Assembly: GCA_016718655.1 (NCBI GenBank)
Contig: JADKCV010000056.1
Location: forward strand, 1-55,653
Direction of reading: 5' to 3'
Length of the DNA stretch: 55,653 nt
Origin: Flavobacteriales bacterium
Lineage (GTDB): Bacteria > Bacteroidota > Bacteroidia > Flavobacteriales_F > PHOS-HE28
Shown: one piece after another, positions 9,113 through 18,815 of the stretch
How the letters are laid out: each line of letters begins with the position of its first letter
Numbering within the stretch: the stretch's first letter is position 1
Position numbers and translations under genes: made by a program
The notes under the pieces: model-generated
Databases searched by the model: none
What the model saw: only the letters and a program-made list of their open reading frames with translations
Told to the model about the DNA's origin: nothing

Positions 9113-11507
9113 ATGCGCAAGATCACGCTCTCTCTGCTCGTTGTCCTGGTCATTGGCCTCCATTGGTTCTTGGGGAACCGTCAGGTCATCGGTGGTTCGC
9201 CCCTGCCAGCGATCGGGCGCTTCCTCAGCCCACAGGAAGGTTTCTGGCGCAACGCGGATGCGGTGGATGCCGTGCCGATGACCGAACTGCACCTCTCGGG
9301 ACTTTCCGCTCAGTGCGGGTGGTGTGGGATGATGCCGGCGTGCCGCATCTATTCGCAGCGAACGACAGCGACCTCTATCGGGCACAAGGGTATTTGGTGG
9401 CCAGCCTACGGTTGTGGCAGCTGGACTTCATCGCCCGCGCCGCTGCGGGTCGCATCAGTGAAGTGGTCGGTGTGCAGGCCCTGGAGTTCGATCGGGCACA
9501 GCGCCGCAAGGGCATGGGTATCGGTGCCGAAGCTGCCAGTTCCGCGCTGATGCAGGACCCGGTCATGGCCCCCCTCTTGTCCGCCTATGCCGATGGCGTG
9601 AACCAATACATCGCCACGCTCCGCCACCGCGATCTGCCCATCGAGTACAAGCTCCTCAACTACACACCCGAGGCATGGAGCCCATTGCGTTCCGCGCTGA
9701 TCCAGCAATACATGGTGGAGAACCTGAGCGGCTGGGACCGGGATGTGGAGGATACCCATGCACGTGCCATCCTGGGTCCTGTGCTGCACGAGCTCATCTT
9801 TCCGGCGCGCCCGCCTGGCGTGGTGCCCACGGTGCCCACGGACAGCATCTGGCCCTTCCTACCGGATAGCCTCACCGCTCCACCCGGCTATGATCCACGC
9901 AAAGGCTATGCGACGGATGCCCATCGCAGTGATCCCACCAACGGCAGCAACAACTGGGCAGTGCATGGCAACCGCACCACCAGCGGTCACGCCCTGCTCG
10001 CCAACGACACGCACCTGGGCCTCAATTTCCCTCCGATCTGGATCCCCATCCAACTGGCCACACCCGATCATGGTCTTCGGGTTCACCATCCCCGGAGCTT
10101 GTGGCCTGATCATCGGGCACAACGAACACGCGGCCTTCGGTGTGACCAATGCACCCCGTGATACCCGCGACTGGTACCGCATCACCTGGCAGGATGAGCG
10201 GCGTACGGCCTACCTCCATGATGGAGAATGGTTGCCGGTGACCTATCGTGTGGAGACCTATGCCGTGCGCGATGGCGAGCCGCTTACGGACAGCATCCGC
10301 ATCACCCTTCACGGACCGGTGATGTACGACGAGCACTTCGGCGATGTGCCCGAGCGTGCCCACCTGGCCCTGCGCTGGATGGGACATGAACCGAGCATGA
10401 CACAGAAGGCGCTCTACTTGATGAACCGGGTGAAGGGGCACGCCGACTATGTGGAGGCGCTGCGCTTCTTCGGCGCACCGGCCCAGAACTGGGTGTTCGC
10501 CAGCACGGCCGGTGATATCGCCATGCGGGTGCAGGGCACCTTTCCCAACAAGTGGCGTGATCAGGGGCGCTTCGTCCTCGATGGCGCCGATCCTTCACAC
10601 AAATGGCAGGGCTTCATACCGTTCGAGCATACGGCCACACAGGTGAACCCCAAGCGAGGCTTCGTGAGCAGTGCCAACCAGCACAGTGTGGATGAACAGT
10701 ATCCGTATTGGTTCTTCAATGCCCATCTGGAGTACTACCGGAACCGAACGGTGAACAGGACCTTGGGACGGGCGCAGCGCTTCTCGGTCCAGGATATGAT
10801 GCAACTGCAGCACAGTGGTTACGATCCGCGCTGCTGAAGGTCTGCAGGCCATGGTCCCCTTGTTGGACACCACCCGCCTTGACGCACAGGCCCTGCGGAC
10901 ATTGAACGACCTTCGGGGTTGGGACCGCGTGGCGGATCACGCAGGGGAGGAGGAAGCGCTGTTCCAACTGTGGTTCGACAGCCTGGGGGCCGAACTCTGG
11001 GCGCCGCTGCAGCAGCATCCCCTGCCATTGGGCGATCCAACACCCTACAACACGATCCGTATCCTCGCGGACAGCGCTCTGCGAACCACCGTTGAACAAG
11101 CGCTCAAGGTGGATGCAACGGCCATCGTGCTGCGCACGTTCCTGGCCATGGCCCGTGCCCGGGAGACCGACGGCCCTTTGTCCTGGGGAGAGGCGAACAA
11201 TGCCCGGATCATGCACCTTGCGCGCATTCCGGCGTTCGGCAGGGAGAACCTGCCAGTGAACGGTGCAGGCACAGCGGTCAACGCACAGCGTGGTAACCAT
11301 GGCCCCTCGCAGCGGATCGTCGTGGAGCTTTCCTCGCCTCCGAAGGCGTGGTACCAATTGCCGGGCGGTATCAGTGGTAACCCGGGAAGCGTTCATTACG
11401 ATCTGTTGCCCGAATGGTACACCGCGACCTATCGGCCTGTCCATTTTCTTTCCACTGCCGCGGAAGGGGAGGACAAAGGCTTCCACCGAACCACGCTCGT
11501 ACCATGA
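9113..11507 (+). CDS. Penicillin acylase family (peptidase S45) protein (frameshifted)
   Basis: N-terminal nucleophile amidase made as one chain and cut autocatalytically. MRKITLSLLVVLVIGLHWFL is an uncleaved or cleaved export signal, so it is probably periplasmic. The alpha part includes WDDAGVPHLFAANDSDLYRAQGY and QLDFIARAAAGRISEV. The beta part starts at the serine of NGSNNWAV (Ser codon 9945-9947), the expected catalytic N-terminal Ser, followed by SGHALLANDTHLGL. Further blocks: HNEHAAFGVTN, RVQGTFPNKW, GFVSSANQ, and a C-terminal GGISGNPGSVHY. Frame changes near 9310, 10075 and 10830. About 795 residues, normal for the family. Natural substrates of such enzymes are often acyl-homoserine lactones or N-acyl amino acids, but specificity cannot be assigned here. 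The stop overlaps the next gene (ATGA). Confidence 0.88.
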
Positions 11508-11848
11508 GGATGTTCCTATCGTTCATCGCCACACTTGCCCTGGCCGCACTGTTGGGCCTGTGGTTGCCCTTCTGGAGCCTGGCCCTGTCGGCCGCTATCG
11601 TCGGTTACGTGGTCCGGCCTGGAGGCTGGTCCTCCTTCCTCGCCGGTCTGCTCGCCGGTGCGTTACTCTGGGGCGGTCTCGCCTACTGGGCGGATTCCGC
11701 GAACGCAGGGATCCTGTCCTCCCGTGTCGGCGCGCTGTTCAATACGTCGGGGATGGGTATGGTCGGGATCACGGCTGCGGTGGGCGGTGTGCTGGCCGGC
11801 CTGGGTGCGGCATTGGGCGATAGGTTGCGCATCACTGTGAGACCCTGA
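11504..11848 (+). CDS. Small hydrophobic membrane protein, unknown function
   Basis: 114 residues beginning MRMFLSFIATLALAALLGLW. Three to four hydrophobic segments: residues 3-33, about 44-62 (SSFLAGLLAGALLWGGLAYW) and about 82-105 (GMVGITAAVGGVLAGLGAAL, glycine-rich). No family is recognised with confidence. The ATG overlaps the TGA of the penicillin acylase gene (ATGA), so it is probably translated with it. Nothing links it to acylase chemistry beyond this overlap. Confidence 0.7.
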   Translation: MRMFLSFIATLALAALLGLWLPFWSLALSAAIVGYVVRPGGWSSFLAGLLAGALLWGGLAYWADSANAGILSSRVGALFNTSGMGMVGITAAVGGVLAGLGAALGDRLRITVRP

Positions 11849-11882
11849 GAACTGCTTCGGGTCAGGAGCTCATCGGTGGCCG

Positions 11883-12888
11883 TTACCTGCCGAAGCCCAC
11901 GGCCCGCTTCACCGCTTCGGGGAGCGCCGGAAGCTTTCGTCGTTCGAAGAGGAAGCTGCTCAGATCGGCGATCTCGCTGAAGATGTAGTGACTGTCCATG
12001 GCACCCTTCAGGTAGGCCTTGCCCGTGCTGCCGCCGGTGCCCACACGCAGTCCGATCATGCGGTGCACCATGTTGATGTGGCGGTTGCGCCAGGCCGCCA
12101 ATCCCTCGTCGATGTCCAACAGGGACTGCATGAACCGGAACGCCTGTTGGAAGATGGGCTCATCGCGGTAGAGCATGATGAACAGGGCACTGCGACAGGC
12201 GGCAGGGGAGAGGCGCCGCTCGGCATCACCGTCCACGAAAAGTTTGCGCCACAGGTCCGCATTGCCCTCTTCTCCCTTCACCAACGTGCTGGTGTACAAT
12301 TGCCCCAGCCGCTCAAAGAAGCTGGCCTCGCCGGCCGGCCAATACTCAGGTTGCAGGAAGGGCATGCGTTCCAACCAACGGTTCACCAGCTCCAGCAGCG
12401 TGGGCAGGTTCTCCAGCGCCTCGATCTCCGCCTTGTGCTCAGGCTTCAACTGGCTGGTGTAGTACTGCTTGCCGAAGCGTTTCTCCATCCGCAGTCCCAG
12501 CCGGGCCTCCAAGTACCTTGAACTGCATGCTCTGGAATCCGCTGGCGGGGCGCAGCAGGTCGCGGAAGTCCAAGAAGTCCAAGGGGGTCATGGTCTCCAT
12601 CACATCCATCTGATGGACCAATACTCCGAGGATCGTCTTGACACGTTCCATGCGATGTACCGCAACGTTCAATTCACCGTTGTTGTCATCCACGTGACGG
12701 TCGGAGAACATATCGATGACACTGCCCACTTCGTGAAGGACCTGTTTGAACCAGAGTTCATAGGCCTGATGGATGACGATGAAGAGCATCTCGTCGTGGG
12801 CCTTCACGCCGTGTTTGTCACTCTCGGGCGCTTGGGCACCAAGGATCTTGTCCAGTTGTAGGTAATCGGGATAGTAGACGTTGCTCAT
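11883..12888 (-). CDS. kynA: Tryptophan 2,3-dioxygenase (one frameshift)
   Basis: Heme dioxygenase that opens the indole ring of L-tryptophan to N-formylkynurenine, the first step of the kynurenine route. Visible: YLQLDKILGAQ, HDEMLFIVIHQAYELWFKQ (substrate site, His/Tyr/Phe/Arg region), ASGFQSMQFK, and near the C-terminus HRHINMVHRMIGLRVGTGGS containing the proximal heme His and the GTGGST substrate loop. An extra G at about 12514 shifts the frame between QFK and YLEARLGLR. Start: a TTG at 12915 would give nine more residues but overlaps a strong TACATTTG promoter box, so the ATG at 12888 (MSNVYYPDYLQL) is preferred. No other kynurenine-pathway gene is nearby. Confidence 0.93.
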
Positions 12889-12912
12889 CAGGAATGCGTT
12901 ATTGACCTCGGC

Positions 12913-12920
12913 CAAATGTA
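12913..12920 (-). promoter_or_regulatory. kynA promoter -7 box
   Basis: TACATTTG on the minus strand matches the Bacteroidota TAnnTTTG -7 element. A TTG (12938-12940, minus) lies 17 bases further up as a possible -33 element. The distance to the ATG at 12888 leaves a short leader and decides the kynA start. Confidence 0.65.
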
Positions 12921-13077
12921 GGACCAGCGCTGCCTCCCAACGTGATGGAGGTCATCTTGCTGGTCGTGGTGATCAAAGACCGTGTATCGCTTCAAGCATG
13001 TCGCCCTTCATTCGGTTACTCGGGGTCCAGCATGTTCGGAAGCTCCTACGTGCAAGGGTTTTCGTTCCGCGGTTCAT

Positions 13078-14577
13078 TCAGACCAACCGACCGTGAACGA
13101 ATCCGGTGAAGGCCAACTGTCGTTTGTGGGCCTTGCCGTCCCTCAGTTCCGGAGTACCGTTGAAGGTCATTGCTGCCACCAACACGTAACGGTCGTCGGG
13201 TATGGTGTCATTGTCCCGGTGGGGTTGGATGAGCAACGCACCGCCATAGGCACCATCGAAGGGTATGGGGCGTTCCAGCCTGAACAAGTACCAATCGCGA
13301 TCCCCTTCCAGGATCACGCGCTGGCCGAGCGTTCCTTCCAAGGGCAATGCCCGATGCAGTGCCATGTAGTGCGGCGTATCCGAACGTTGCTCGGGTATAC
13401 GCAGTTGCAAGCGCCGACCCGTCAGGTCCTCGCCCCATTCGATGCGCGGGAAGAGCCATCCCCATATACCATTGGTCGGGCGTAACGGTGCGACATATCC
13501 CGGAATGAAGCGGAAGCTGCTGAGGCTGATCGCAAGGAAGAGGAGCGTGGCACCCATGGTGGGGCCTTGTGCAAGGAGCAGGTCGCGAGCGGCGATCTCT
13601 CCGTCGATCAGGAACTTGAGTATGTACGTGAACAGGAAGATCGCGCTCAACGCATTGATCATGCGATAACGGAACATCACGGGCTGGGGTCGCATGCTTT
13701 CCTGATAATGTGGCGACAGGTTGATGAGGTTGTTCTTCATCATCACCCATAGGTGGATATTGGCTAGGAAGAACATCAAGGTCAATACACCCGGTCGATC
13801 GGGTGCCAACAACCAGAAGTCATAGAATCCATGAGCGAATGAAGCCAGTACGAGCCCCCCGAACAAACCGACCGCCCAAGGCCATCCTGCGCGGCGAGTC
13901 ATCGCAATGGAATAGGCTACATTGGAACTGAACACCATATGCGCTACACTGGCGTACAATACCCGCCCTCCGATGGCGTGGAACTCAGAGGATGCCAGGT
14001 ACTGCATATTCTCAATGAACGCGAAGCCAAGCGCGGAGATGCTTGCATACAGGATCAGGTCGAAGGGTTCATCGGCCTGTCGGGTGAACAGGAGGATGAC
14101 CAGTAAGGGCAGCAGCTTCACCGTCTCCTCGACCAACCCGATACCGATGACCGCGTACCACCAGTCATGGTAAGCGGTGCCGTCCATCACCAGACCCAGG
14201 TTCGGTATGATGAGGGAACCCAAGGGGAAAACGAGGAACGTGGTTCCGCAGGAGAGTAGGAACACCACCAGGATCCAAGCCGTACGCTCCGGTTCGAACC
14301 GGTCCAGCCAGGTGAGGTAGCGGTACCAGGTATAGGAGATCAGAAAGGATAGGAACCCATATGCGAAAAGGGCTGTGGTACTGCTCAGGGTGAGCGCCCC
14401 TCCCCAGTTGCTGTAGCGCACGAAGAGGAACGGCACCGTGAAGAGGAGCACGAATATCAGTCCGGCCCGATGCACCGGGGAGCGCCAAGGTGGAGAGGGG
14501 TGTAGTCGTCGTACCAGCCGGATGTCCCGCTGGAGTTGATAAGCGACCAGGGCCACGAGGGCGATCAGGAACAACAT
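13078..14577 (-). CDS. PrsW-family intramembrane protease with long C-terminal extension
   Basis: Multi-spanning membrane protein of 499 residues from ATG 14577; a TTG at 14607 lies inside a hairpin and is rejected. The conserved PrsW blocks are GLVEETVKLLP (Glu150-Glu151), LGFAFIENMQY (Glu189-Asn190), SVAHMVFSSNVAYS (His213) and FAHGFYDFWLL (His249), the expected catalytic Glu/His set for site-1 cleavage of membrane-bound regulators in other bacteria. At least eight hydrophobic segments. Usual family members are about 220-350 residues; here about 130 polar residues follow the last membrane segment (from roughly 365: RPTNGIWGWLFPRIEWGEDL onward) and look like a beta-rich soluble domain. No anti-sigma factor gene lies next to it, so the substrate is unknown. 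Confidence 0.82.
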   Translation of the reverse strand: MLFLIALVALVAYQLQRDIRLVRRLHPSPPWRSPVHRAGLIFVLLFTVPFLFVRYSNWGGALTLSSTTALFAYGFLSFLISYTWYRYLTWLDRFEPERTAWILVVFLLSCGTTFLVFPLGSLIIPNLGLVMDGTAYHDWWYAVIGIGLVEETVKLLPLLVILLFTRQADEPFDLILYASISALGFAFIENMQYLASSEFHAIGGRVLYASVAHMVFSSNVAYSIAMTRRAGWPWAVGLFGGLVLASFAHGFYDFWLLAPDRPGVLTLMFFLANIHLWVMMKNNLINLSPHYQESMRPQPVMFRYRMINALSAIFLFTYILKFLIDGEIAARDLLLAQGPTMGATLLFLAISLSSFRFIPGYVAPLRPTNGIWGWLFPRIEWGEDLTGRRLQLRIPEQRSDTPHYMALHRALPLEGTLGQRVILEGDRDWYLFRLERPIPFDGAYGGALLIQPHRDNDTIPDDRYVLVAAMTFNGTPELRDGKAHKRQLAFTGFVHGRLV

Positions 14578-14607
14578 GCGCCAGGCAAGATAATGGCGAC
14601 TGCACAA

Positions 14608-14640
14608 CGCACGAAGCGCGCCCTTACCGGGGCGCGCTTC
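14608..14640 (-). terminator. Strong GC hairpin between the Spy-like gene and the PrsW-type gene
   Basis: CGAAGCGCGCCC (14611-14622) pairs with GGGGCGCGCTTCG (14628-14640), stem of about 11-12 bp with a 5-base loop. It lies 20 bases past the stop of the gene ending at 14660 and before the ATG at 14577. There is no clear T-run after it, so it may be a terminator or an attenuating/processing hairpin. Confidence 0.5.
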
Positions 14641-14659
14641 GCAGGTCGTTATTGAAGGA

Positions 14660-15076
14660 TCACTCGGCGCTCGGCTTGCTCATGGTGGCACCCCGTTTCT
14701 CCCGGTGCTCCGCACGCTGGGCCTTGCGCATCTCCTGCAGTTTGAGGTATTGTGCTTCCGTCAACACGCTCTTCAGGTCGCTCTCGCGTTGTTGGCGAAG
14801 TGCCTTACCCTTGGTCTTACGGGTCTCTTCGTCCACGCCCGAGACCTTCAGTTCGGTCATTGCCTTGGCGAAGTCACTGTTGATCACGCCAACTTTCTTG
14901 CCTTGTTCGTCATTGAGCCCAAGGTCCTTCACCAGTTGTTCGGTCCGTTCCTCGGCACGCTCCTGGCCTTTCTGCTCCATCTTCACAGGGTCGCGCTCTT
15001 TCTTGGTTTCTTGGGCGCTGGCAGTGGCGGCGCTCAGCGCGGTGGCCAAGGCCAGGATCATCGGTAGCTTGTTCAT
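14660..15076 (-). CDS. Small exported charged helical protein, Spy/DUF4890-like
   Basis: 138 residues. MNKLPMILALATALSAATASAQ is a clear signal peptide; the mature part is almost all charged helix (ETKKERDPVKMEQKGQERAE, LVKDLGLNDEQGKKVGVINS, LRQQRESDLKSVLTEAQYLK). The pattern LGLNDEQ...LTEAQY resembles the LTxxQ repeats of Spy/CpxP-type periplasmic chaperones and Bacteroidota DUF4890 proteins. Likely periplasmic; a chaperone or stress role is inference from this pattern only. Stands alone between a T9SS protein and the PrsW-type gene, with a hairpin behind it. Confidence 0.7.
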   Translation of the reverse strand: MNKLPMILALATALSAATASAQETKKERDPVKMEQKGQERAEERTEQLVKDLGLNDEQGKKVGVINSDFAKAMTELKVSGVDEETRKTKGKALRQQRESDLKSVLTEAQYLKLQEMRKAQRAEHREKRGATMSKPSAE

Positions 15077-15174
15077 GGTTCGTTCAGGTTGTTCGTGTTC
15101 GTTGGATGCACGGACCGTGCCATGGTTTGATCACCAGTAGCGGTGCCCTGTTAACGTCTGTGAAGGCCTTGCGT

Positions 15175-17229
15175 TCAATGCCGCACACTGAAGGGAAGAG
15201 CACGGGATCCTTCAACCTGTAGGAGGTATGTCCCGGGCGCAAGGTTGGACACATCGATGCCTTGGCGAAGGTCACCGGGGATGACGGCTGCACACGTCCG
15301 GCCCATCATGTCGCGCACCTCGGCCGAGGCGTTCGACGGTACCTCACCCCGCAGGTGAAGGGTGGTGTTCACCGGGTTCGGGAACAGGCTGAACGGAGCG
15401 TCGTTGGTGCTGGTCATGCCAACGTTCAAGGACGGCTCCATGCGCACCAATTGGTGGGTGGTCGCATTCACATACCAGATGCGTCCATCGGGGCCCACCT
15501 TGATGCCCATGATACCTGCAGCTCCAGTGGCGATGCGGCCTTCCTCGGTCACAACCGCACCACTCTTGTCGTAGATGACAATATCACCTGTGGCATGGTC
15601 GCTCACCACCAGATGGTCGCCGATGAGGTCGATGCCGGCAGGGGAGACCAGCCCGGAACTGATGATCACCTCCCACTCATAGTTGATGTAACGACTGTAT
15701 TCCACATAGCTCTCCCAAGGTCCATAGGAAGCAGCACCGGCGTTCGTACCCGTACGGGTGTTCATGCGTAGCACACGTTGGCCACCATTGTCCACGACAT
15801 ACAACCATCCGGTCGCCTTGTCCAATACGCAGTGGCTCACCACGTGGTTGTTCGGATCGCGCGTCACCGTGAAGGAGTCGTAGCGACGGATCCGGGCATC
15901 ACCATGGAAATCCTGGCCAGGAGTATGGTCCTCGCGGAAATCGTTCATCACGATATCGCCATTGTAACCGTCCACCAACCAGAAACGGTTCCAGAAGTCA
16001 TGCGCGATGCCTTGGCTCTCCGGGTTCACGTGAAGCATGTCCAGGTGGCTGCCCAGAGGTCCGAACTGGTTCTGTGCATAGATGGCTGGATCGGCGCTCC
16101 AAAGGGTGGGTCCGGTGAACGGATCGCCACCGTTCTGATTGGCGTCGAAGATGCCCGGACATGTGGCGAAATTGCCATTGTCACCCATGGCGATGGCCGT
16201 GGGAAGGCTCAGGAAGTGGCGTGATGCGGGATCGCGCTGCCACAGGAAGGTCATGTCCTCCTCACCCGGGTTGAAGAAGCGCACGGTGCTGCCTCCGGTC
16301 TGGGCCACATCCTTGTTCAGTACCCAAAGTTCGTTCCGGCTGCGGTCCGGATGGAAGTCCAGATCACGCGGCACCAGCAGGTCATCATCGTCATCGGCGA
16401 TCATGGTGAAGGATGGGGGCGAGAACAGGTAAGCGTCCGTCAGGTCCGGGGTGGCGGGGTTCACCGTGAGGGTGGCGGTACGTAGGTCGTTCACCGGGAA
16501 CTGGTCATCCTCGCCATTGATCTCCGTGGCCCAAACCTCCAAGGTGTAGCTACCGTCCTCGTCGGGCACCCATGGCGTGTCATGTTCGAACTCCACCACT
16601 TCACCCGAACTCAGGTCGGCGCCGGAGACGGGTTGTGCGACGATCGCACCTCCGTTCAACCGGTAGTTGAGTGTGTAGCTCTGTACGCTGCTAAGGCCCG
16701 TGTTGGCGAGCGTGCCGCGGACGATCAACTGTTGCCCTACTTCACTGTATAGCGAGGTGATCAATTTGGTCACGCTCATGTCCAGCGGCTGGGGTGGCGA
16801 TGCTATGAAGGTGTGCGCAGCGTTCACTCCTTGTGCCGTGAACGTGGCCGCGACCCCGCCACTCACCACGACCTGGAAGCTTGCATGTCCATCACCCCAA
16901 CTATCCAACGAATGGATCGTGTAGCTCGCACCTTCCGTCAAACACCAAGGGCCTTCCGTGATGGTGGTGTTGTTGGCGTATCCACCGGTCGGTGAGGTCT
17001 CTCCGGCACCACTGCCACAGTTCAGCGCAGGGTTGCCACCCACGAAGATGGGCGCATCTCCACAGACATTCCCTCCAGGCACCAACTGCCAGTAGGTCTC
17101 GTTGCCATAGTCGTCGGTGATGACATTGATGGTGACCTCCACTTCACCAACAGGGCATTGCGCCATCGTTCGGGTTGCCAGTGAAAGGGCAATGGATAGG
17201 AGGGTGGTGGTGCGTAACGTGCGGTTCAT
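15175..17229 (-). CDS. Secreted propeller-type protein with T9SS sorting domain
   Basis: 684 residues from ATG 17229: signal peptide MNRTLRTTTLLSIALSLATR-TMAQ; an N-terminal domain with SLDSWGDGHASFQVVVSGG, a motif common in surface proteins of Flavobacteriales; a CARDB-like adhesion segment (VRGTLANTGLSSVQSYTLNY, about 175-290); then an NHL/SMP-30-like beta-propeller (DLDFHPDRSRNELWVLNK, VVDNGGQRVLRMNTRTG, DLIGDHLVVSDHATGDIVIY, IKVGPDGRIWYVNATTHQLV); and the C-terminal sorting domain FSLFPNPVNTTLHLRGEVP...MGRTC...GTYLLQVEG. Exported through T9SS and probably anchored at the surface. Ligand or substrate unknown. Frame is intact. Upstream alternative starts (17346) would precede the signal peptide and are rejected. 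Confidence 0.82.
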   Translation of the reverse strand: MNRTLRTTTLLSIALSLATRTMAQCPVGEVEVTINVITDDYGNETYWQLVPGGNVCGDAPIFVGGNPALNCGSGAGETSPTGGYANNTTITEGPWCLTEGASYTIHSLDSWGDGHASFQVVVSGGVAATFTAQGVNAAHTFIASPPQPLDMSVTKLITSLYSEVGQQLIVRGTLANTGLSSVQSYTLNYRLNGGAIVAQPVSGADLSSGEVVEFEHDTPWVPDEDGSYTLEVWATEINGEDDQFPVNDLRTATLTVNPATPDLTDAYLFSPPSFTMIADDDDDLLVPRDLDFHPDRSRNELWVLNKDVAQTGGSTVRFFNPGEEDMTFLWQRDPASRHFLSLPTAIAMGDNGNFATCPGIFDANQNGGDPFTGPTLWSADPAIYAQNQFGPLGSHLDMLHVNPESQGIAHDFWNRFWLVDGYNGDIVMNDFREDHTPGQDFHGDARIRRYDSFTVTRDPNNHVVSHCVLDKATGWLYVVDNGGQRVLRMNTRTGTNAGAASYGPWESYVEYSRYINYEWEVIISSGLVSPAGIDLIGDHLVVSDHATGDIVIYDKSGAVVTEEGRIATGAAGIMGIKVGPDGRIWYVNATTHQLVRMEPSLNVGMTSTNDAPFSLFPNPVNTTLHLRGEVPSNASAEVRDMMGRTCAAVIPGDLRQGIDVSNLAPGTYLLQVEGSRALPFSVRH

Positions 17230-17400
17230 GGTCTTCTTGGAAAGGGGCTGAAGGTAGTTCCTGCGAACCCACCTGATCATTGTCATGTGGGATCCGTATC
17301 GGTATCCTATGCACACGATCGACGCGTACGATGATCGTCGAACCAATATCCTCGATCCATCAGCCGGGTCTTGGAGCGGACCGATGGGAGGGCGACCGAT

Positions 17401-17955
17401 TCAGGTCTTGGAGCGCAGCCGGGAGTACGTGGCGGTGTCCACGAACACACCATGAGCGAAGTAGTTCTCCTTGAAAAGCCCTTCCAATTTGAAGCCACAC
17501 CGTTCAAGCAAGGTCCGCGAAGCGTTGTTCCGTGGGTCGGTGTTCGCTTCGATGCTATGGAACCGGAAACGCTCGAAGCCACATTCCACCACTGCGTTCA
17601 GTGCCTCTTGCATGTAGCCCTTACCCCAGTGGTCCGGGTCGAGCACGTAGCCGATCTCGCCGCGGTGGTGCTCCTTCTTCAACCGGTAGTACCCGATCGT
17701 GCCGATCAGACCTTGCGCATCCTTCCGCTCCATCGCCCACCCGATACCCTCGTTCCGCGCTCGGTCGTCGTCCAACCGTTCGATGAGTGCCACGCAATCC
17801 GCGACCTGGGTACTGCGCGGACGACCGATGTACCGCATGGTCCGTTCATCCGATCGCATGCGGTGGAGCGCTTCCGCATCATCCTGCACGAATGCCCGCA
17901 ATGTCAACCGTTCGGTGGTGATCACCGGGAACACGGACAGGTCGAGTTCAAGCAT
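17401..17955 (-). CDS. GNAT N-acetyltransferase, RimJ/RimL type
   Basis: 184 residues. TTERLTLRAFVQDDAEALHR at the N-terminus, GTIGYYRLKKEHHRGEIGYV in the core strand, DPDHWGKGYMQEALNAVVEC (acetyl-CoA pyrophosphate loop, here GKGYM) and NNASRTLLERCGFKLEGLFK (the N..S..L.EK.GF helix of the RimL group). Cytoplasmic; acetylates an amine of a protein N-terminus or small molecule. The start overlaps the end of the upstream alpha/beta hydrolase gene by 8 bases, so both belong to one transcript. Substrate not deducible. Confidence 0.88.
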   Translation of the reverse strand: MLELDLSVFPVITTERLTLRAFVQDDAEALHRMRSDERTMRYIGRPRSTQVADCVALIERLDDDRARNEGIGWAMERKDAQGLIGTIGYYRLKKEHHRGEIGYVLDPDHWGKGYMQEALNAVVECGFERFRFHSIEANTDPRNNASRTLLERCGFKLEGLFKENYFAHGVFVDTATYSRLRSKT

Positions 17956-18706
17956 GATGGTGCTCTTCGAGGTAGATCTGGATGGTGCGGTTGAAGAGCT
18001 CAGGGACCTCCATGTTGGTCAGGTGGGCCGCTCCCGGGAGGACCACAAGGCGCCCGTTCGGCAGCGCATCGGCCATTACTTGGCTCGTAGGCATGGGCAT
18101 CAGGCTATCCGAATCACCGGTGATGACCAGCGCGGGGACCTTCATCTTCTGCAAGACATGCAAGCGGTCCGGACGTTGCGCCATACCCAAGGAGGTCGCG
18201 GCCACCGTATCCGGGGATTGCCTGGCGATCATGTCCAACACGCGTTGAGCAAGTTCCGGTCGTTCCTGTCGGGTGCGTTCAGTAAGCAATCCTGGGAGCA
18301 TACCGCGTGCGATCACGTCCATGCCTTTCTCACGGGCGTTCTGTGCGGTGGTATGGCGAGCAGCTACGCCGTCCTCGTCATCGGCATTGCTACGGGTATT
18401 GCACAGGATCAGGCCGGCAAGTCGTTCCGGCCAGCGTTCGGCGAACGCCATGGCGATGTACCCTCCCATGCTCAACCCGCAGAGGATGACCTTCTCGATA
18501 CCCCGTTCATCCAGCATTTCCTTCAGGTCGGCAGCGTGCGAACGCATGGGCATGATGGCCGGAAGTTCACGCCTGTCGTTCCCGAATCCACGTAGATCGG
18601 GTGCGATCACCTCCACCAACGGGGATAGGGCCCGAACCTGAGGCTCCCACAACGTGGCGTCGAGGGGGAATCCATGGATGAGTAGCAGAGGGGGGCGCGT
18701 GAACAT
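17948..18706 (-). CDS. Alpha/beta-fold hydrolase
   Basis: 252 residues. LLLIHGFPLDATLWEPQVRA (oxyanion HG), VIAPDLRGFG, LCGLSMGGYIAMAFAERWPE (nucleophile Ser in GLSMGG, about residue 98), LVITGDSDSLMPM (Asp) and LPGAAHLTNMEVPE (His): a complete Ser-Asp-His triad. The arrangement resembles 3-oxoadipate enol-lactonases and general esterases of that group, but no aromatic-degradation genes are nearby, so substrate is open. No signal peptide; cytoplasmic. A GACATTTG box (18711-18718, minus) ends 4 bases before the ATG, implying an almost leaderless message. Co-transcribed with the GNAT gene. Confidence 0.88.
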   Translation of the reverse strand: MFTRPPLLLIHGFPLDATLWEPQVRALSPLVEVIAPDLRGFGNDRRELPAIMPMRSHAADLKEMLDERGIEKVILCGLSMGGYIAMAFAERWPERLAGLILCNTRSNADDEDGVAARHTTAQNAREKGMDVIARGMLPGLLTERTRQERPELAQRVLDMIARQSPDTVAATSLGMAQRPDRLHVLQKMKVPALVITGDSDSLMPMPTSQVMADALPNGRLVVLPGAAHLTNMEVPELFNRTIQIYLEEHHHA

Positions 18707-18815
18707 GGTGCAAATGTCGGAACACCCAAGGCCCTTCCGGAACCGAAAATGCCCACGAGGCGATTTTATGTCCCGCGCGGAAGCAGGAGCATCGCTCCAT
18801 CACTAGCTTTCGAAC

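Noticed and set aside
12889..12915. Extending kynA to the TTG at 12915
   Set aside because: It would place the start inside a perfect TACATTTG promoter box; the ATG at 12888 also begins the conserved part.
17948..18706. Naming the alpha/beta hydrolase a 3-oxoadipate enol-lactonase
   Set aside because: The triad fits, but no other gene of aromatic degradation is in the window, so the name would overstate the evidence.
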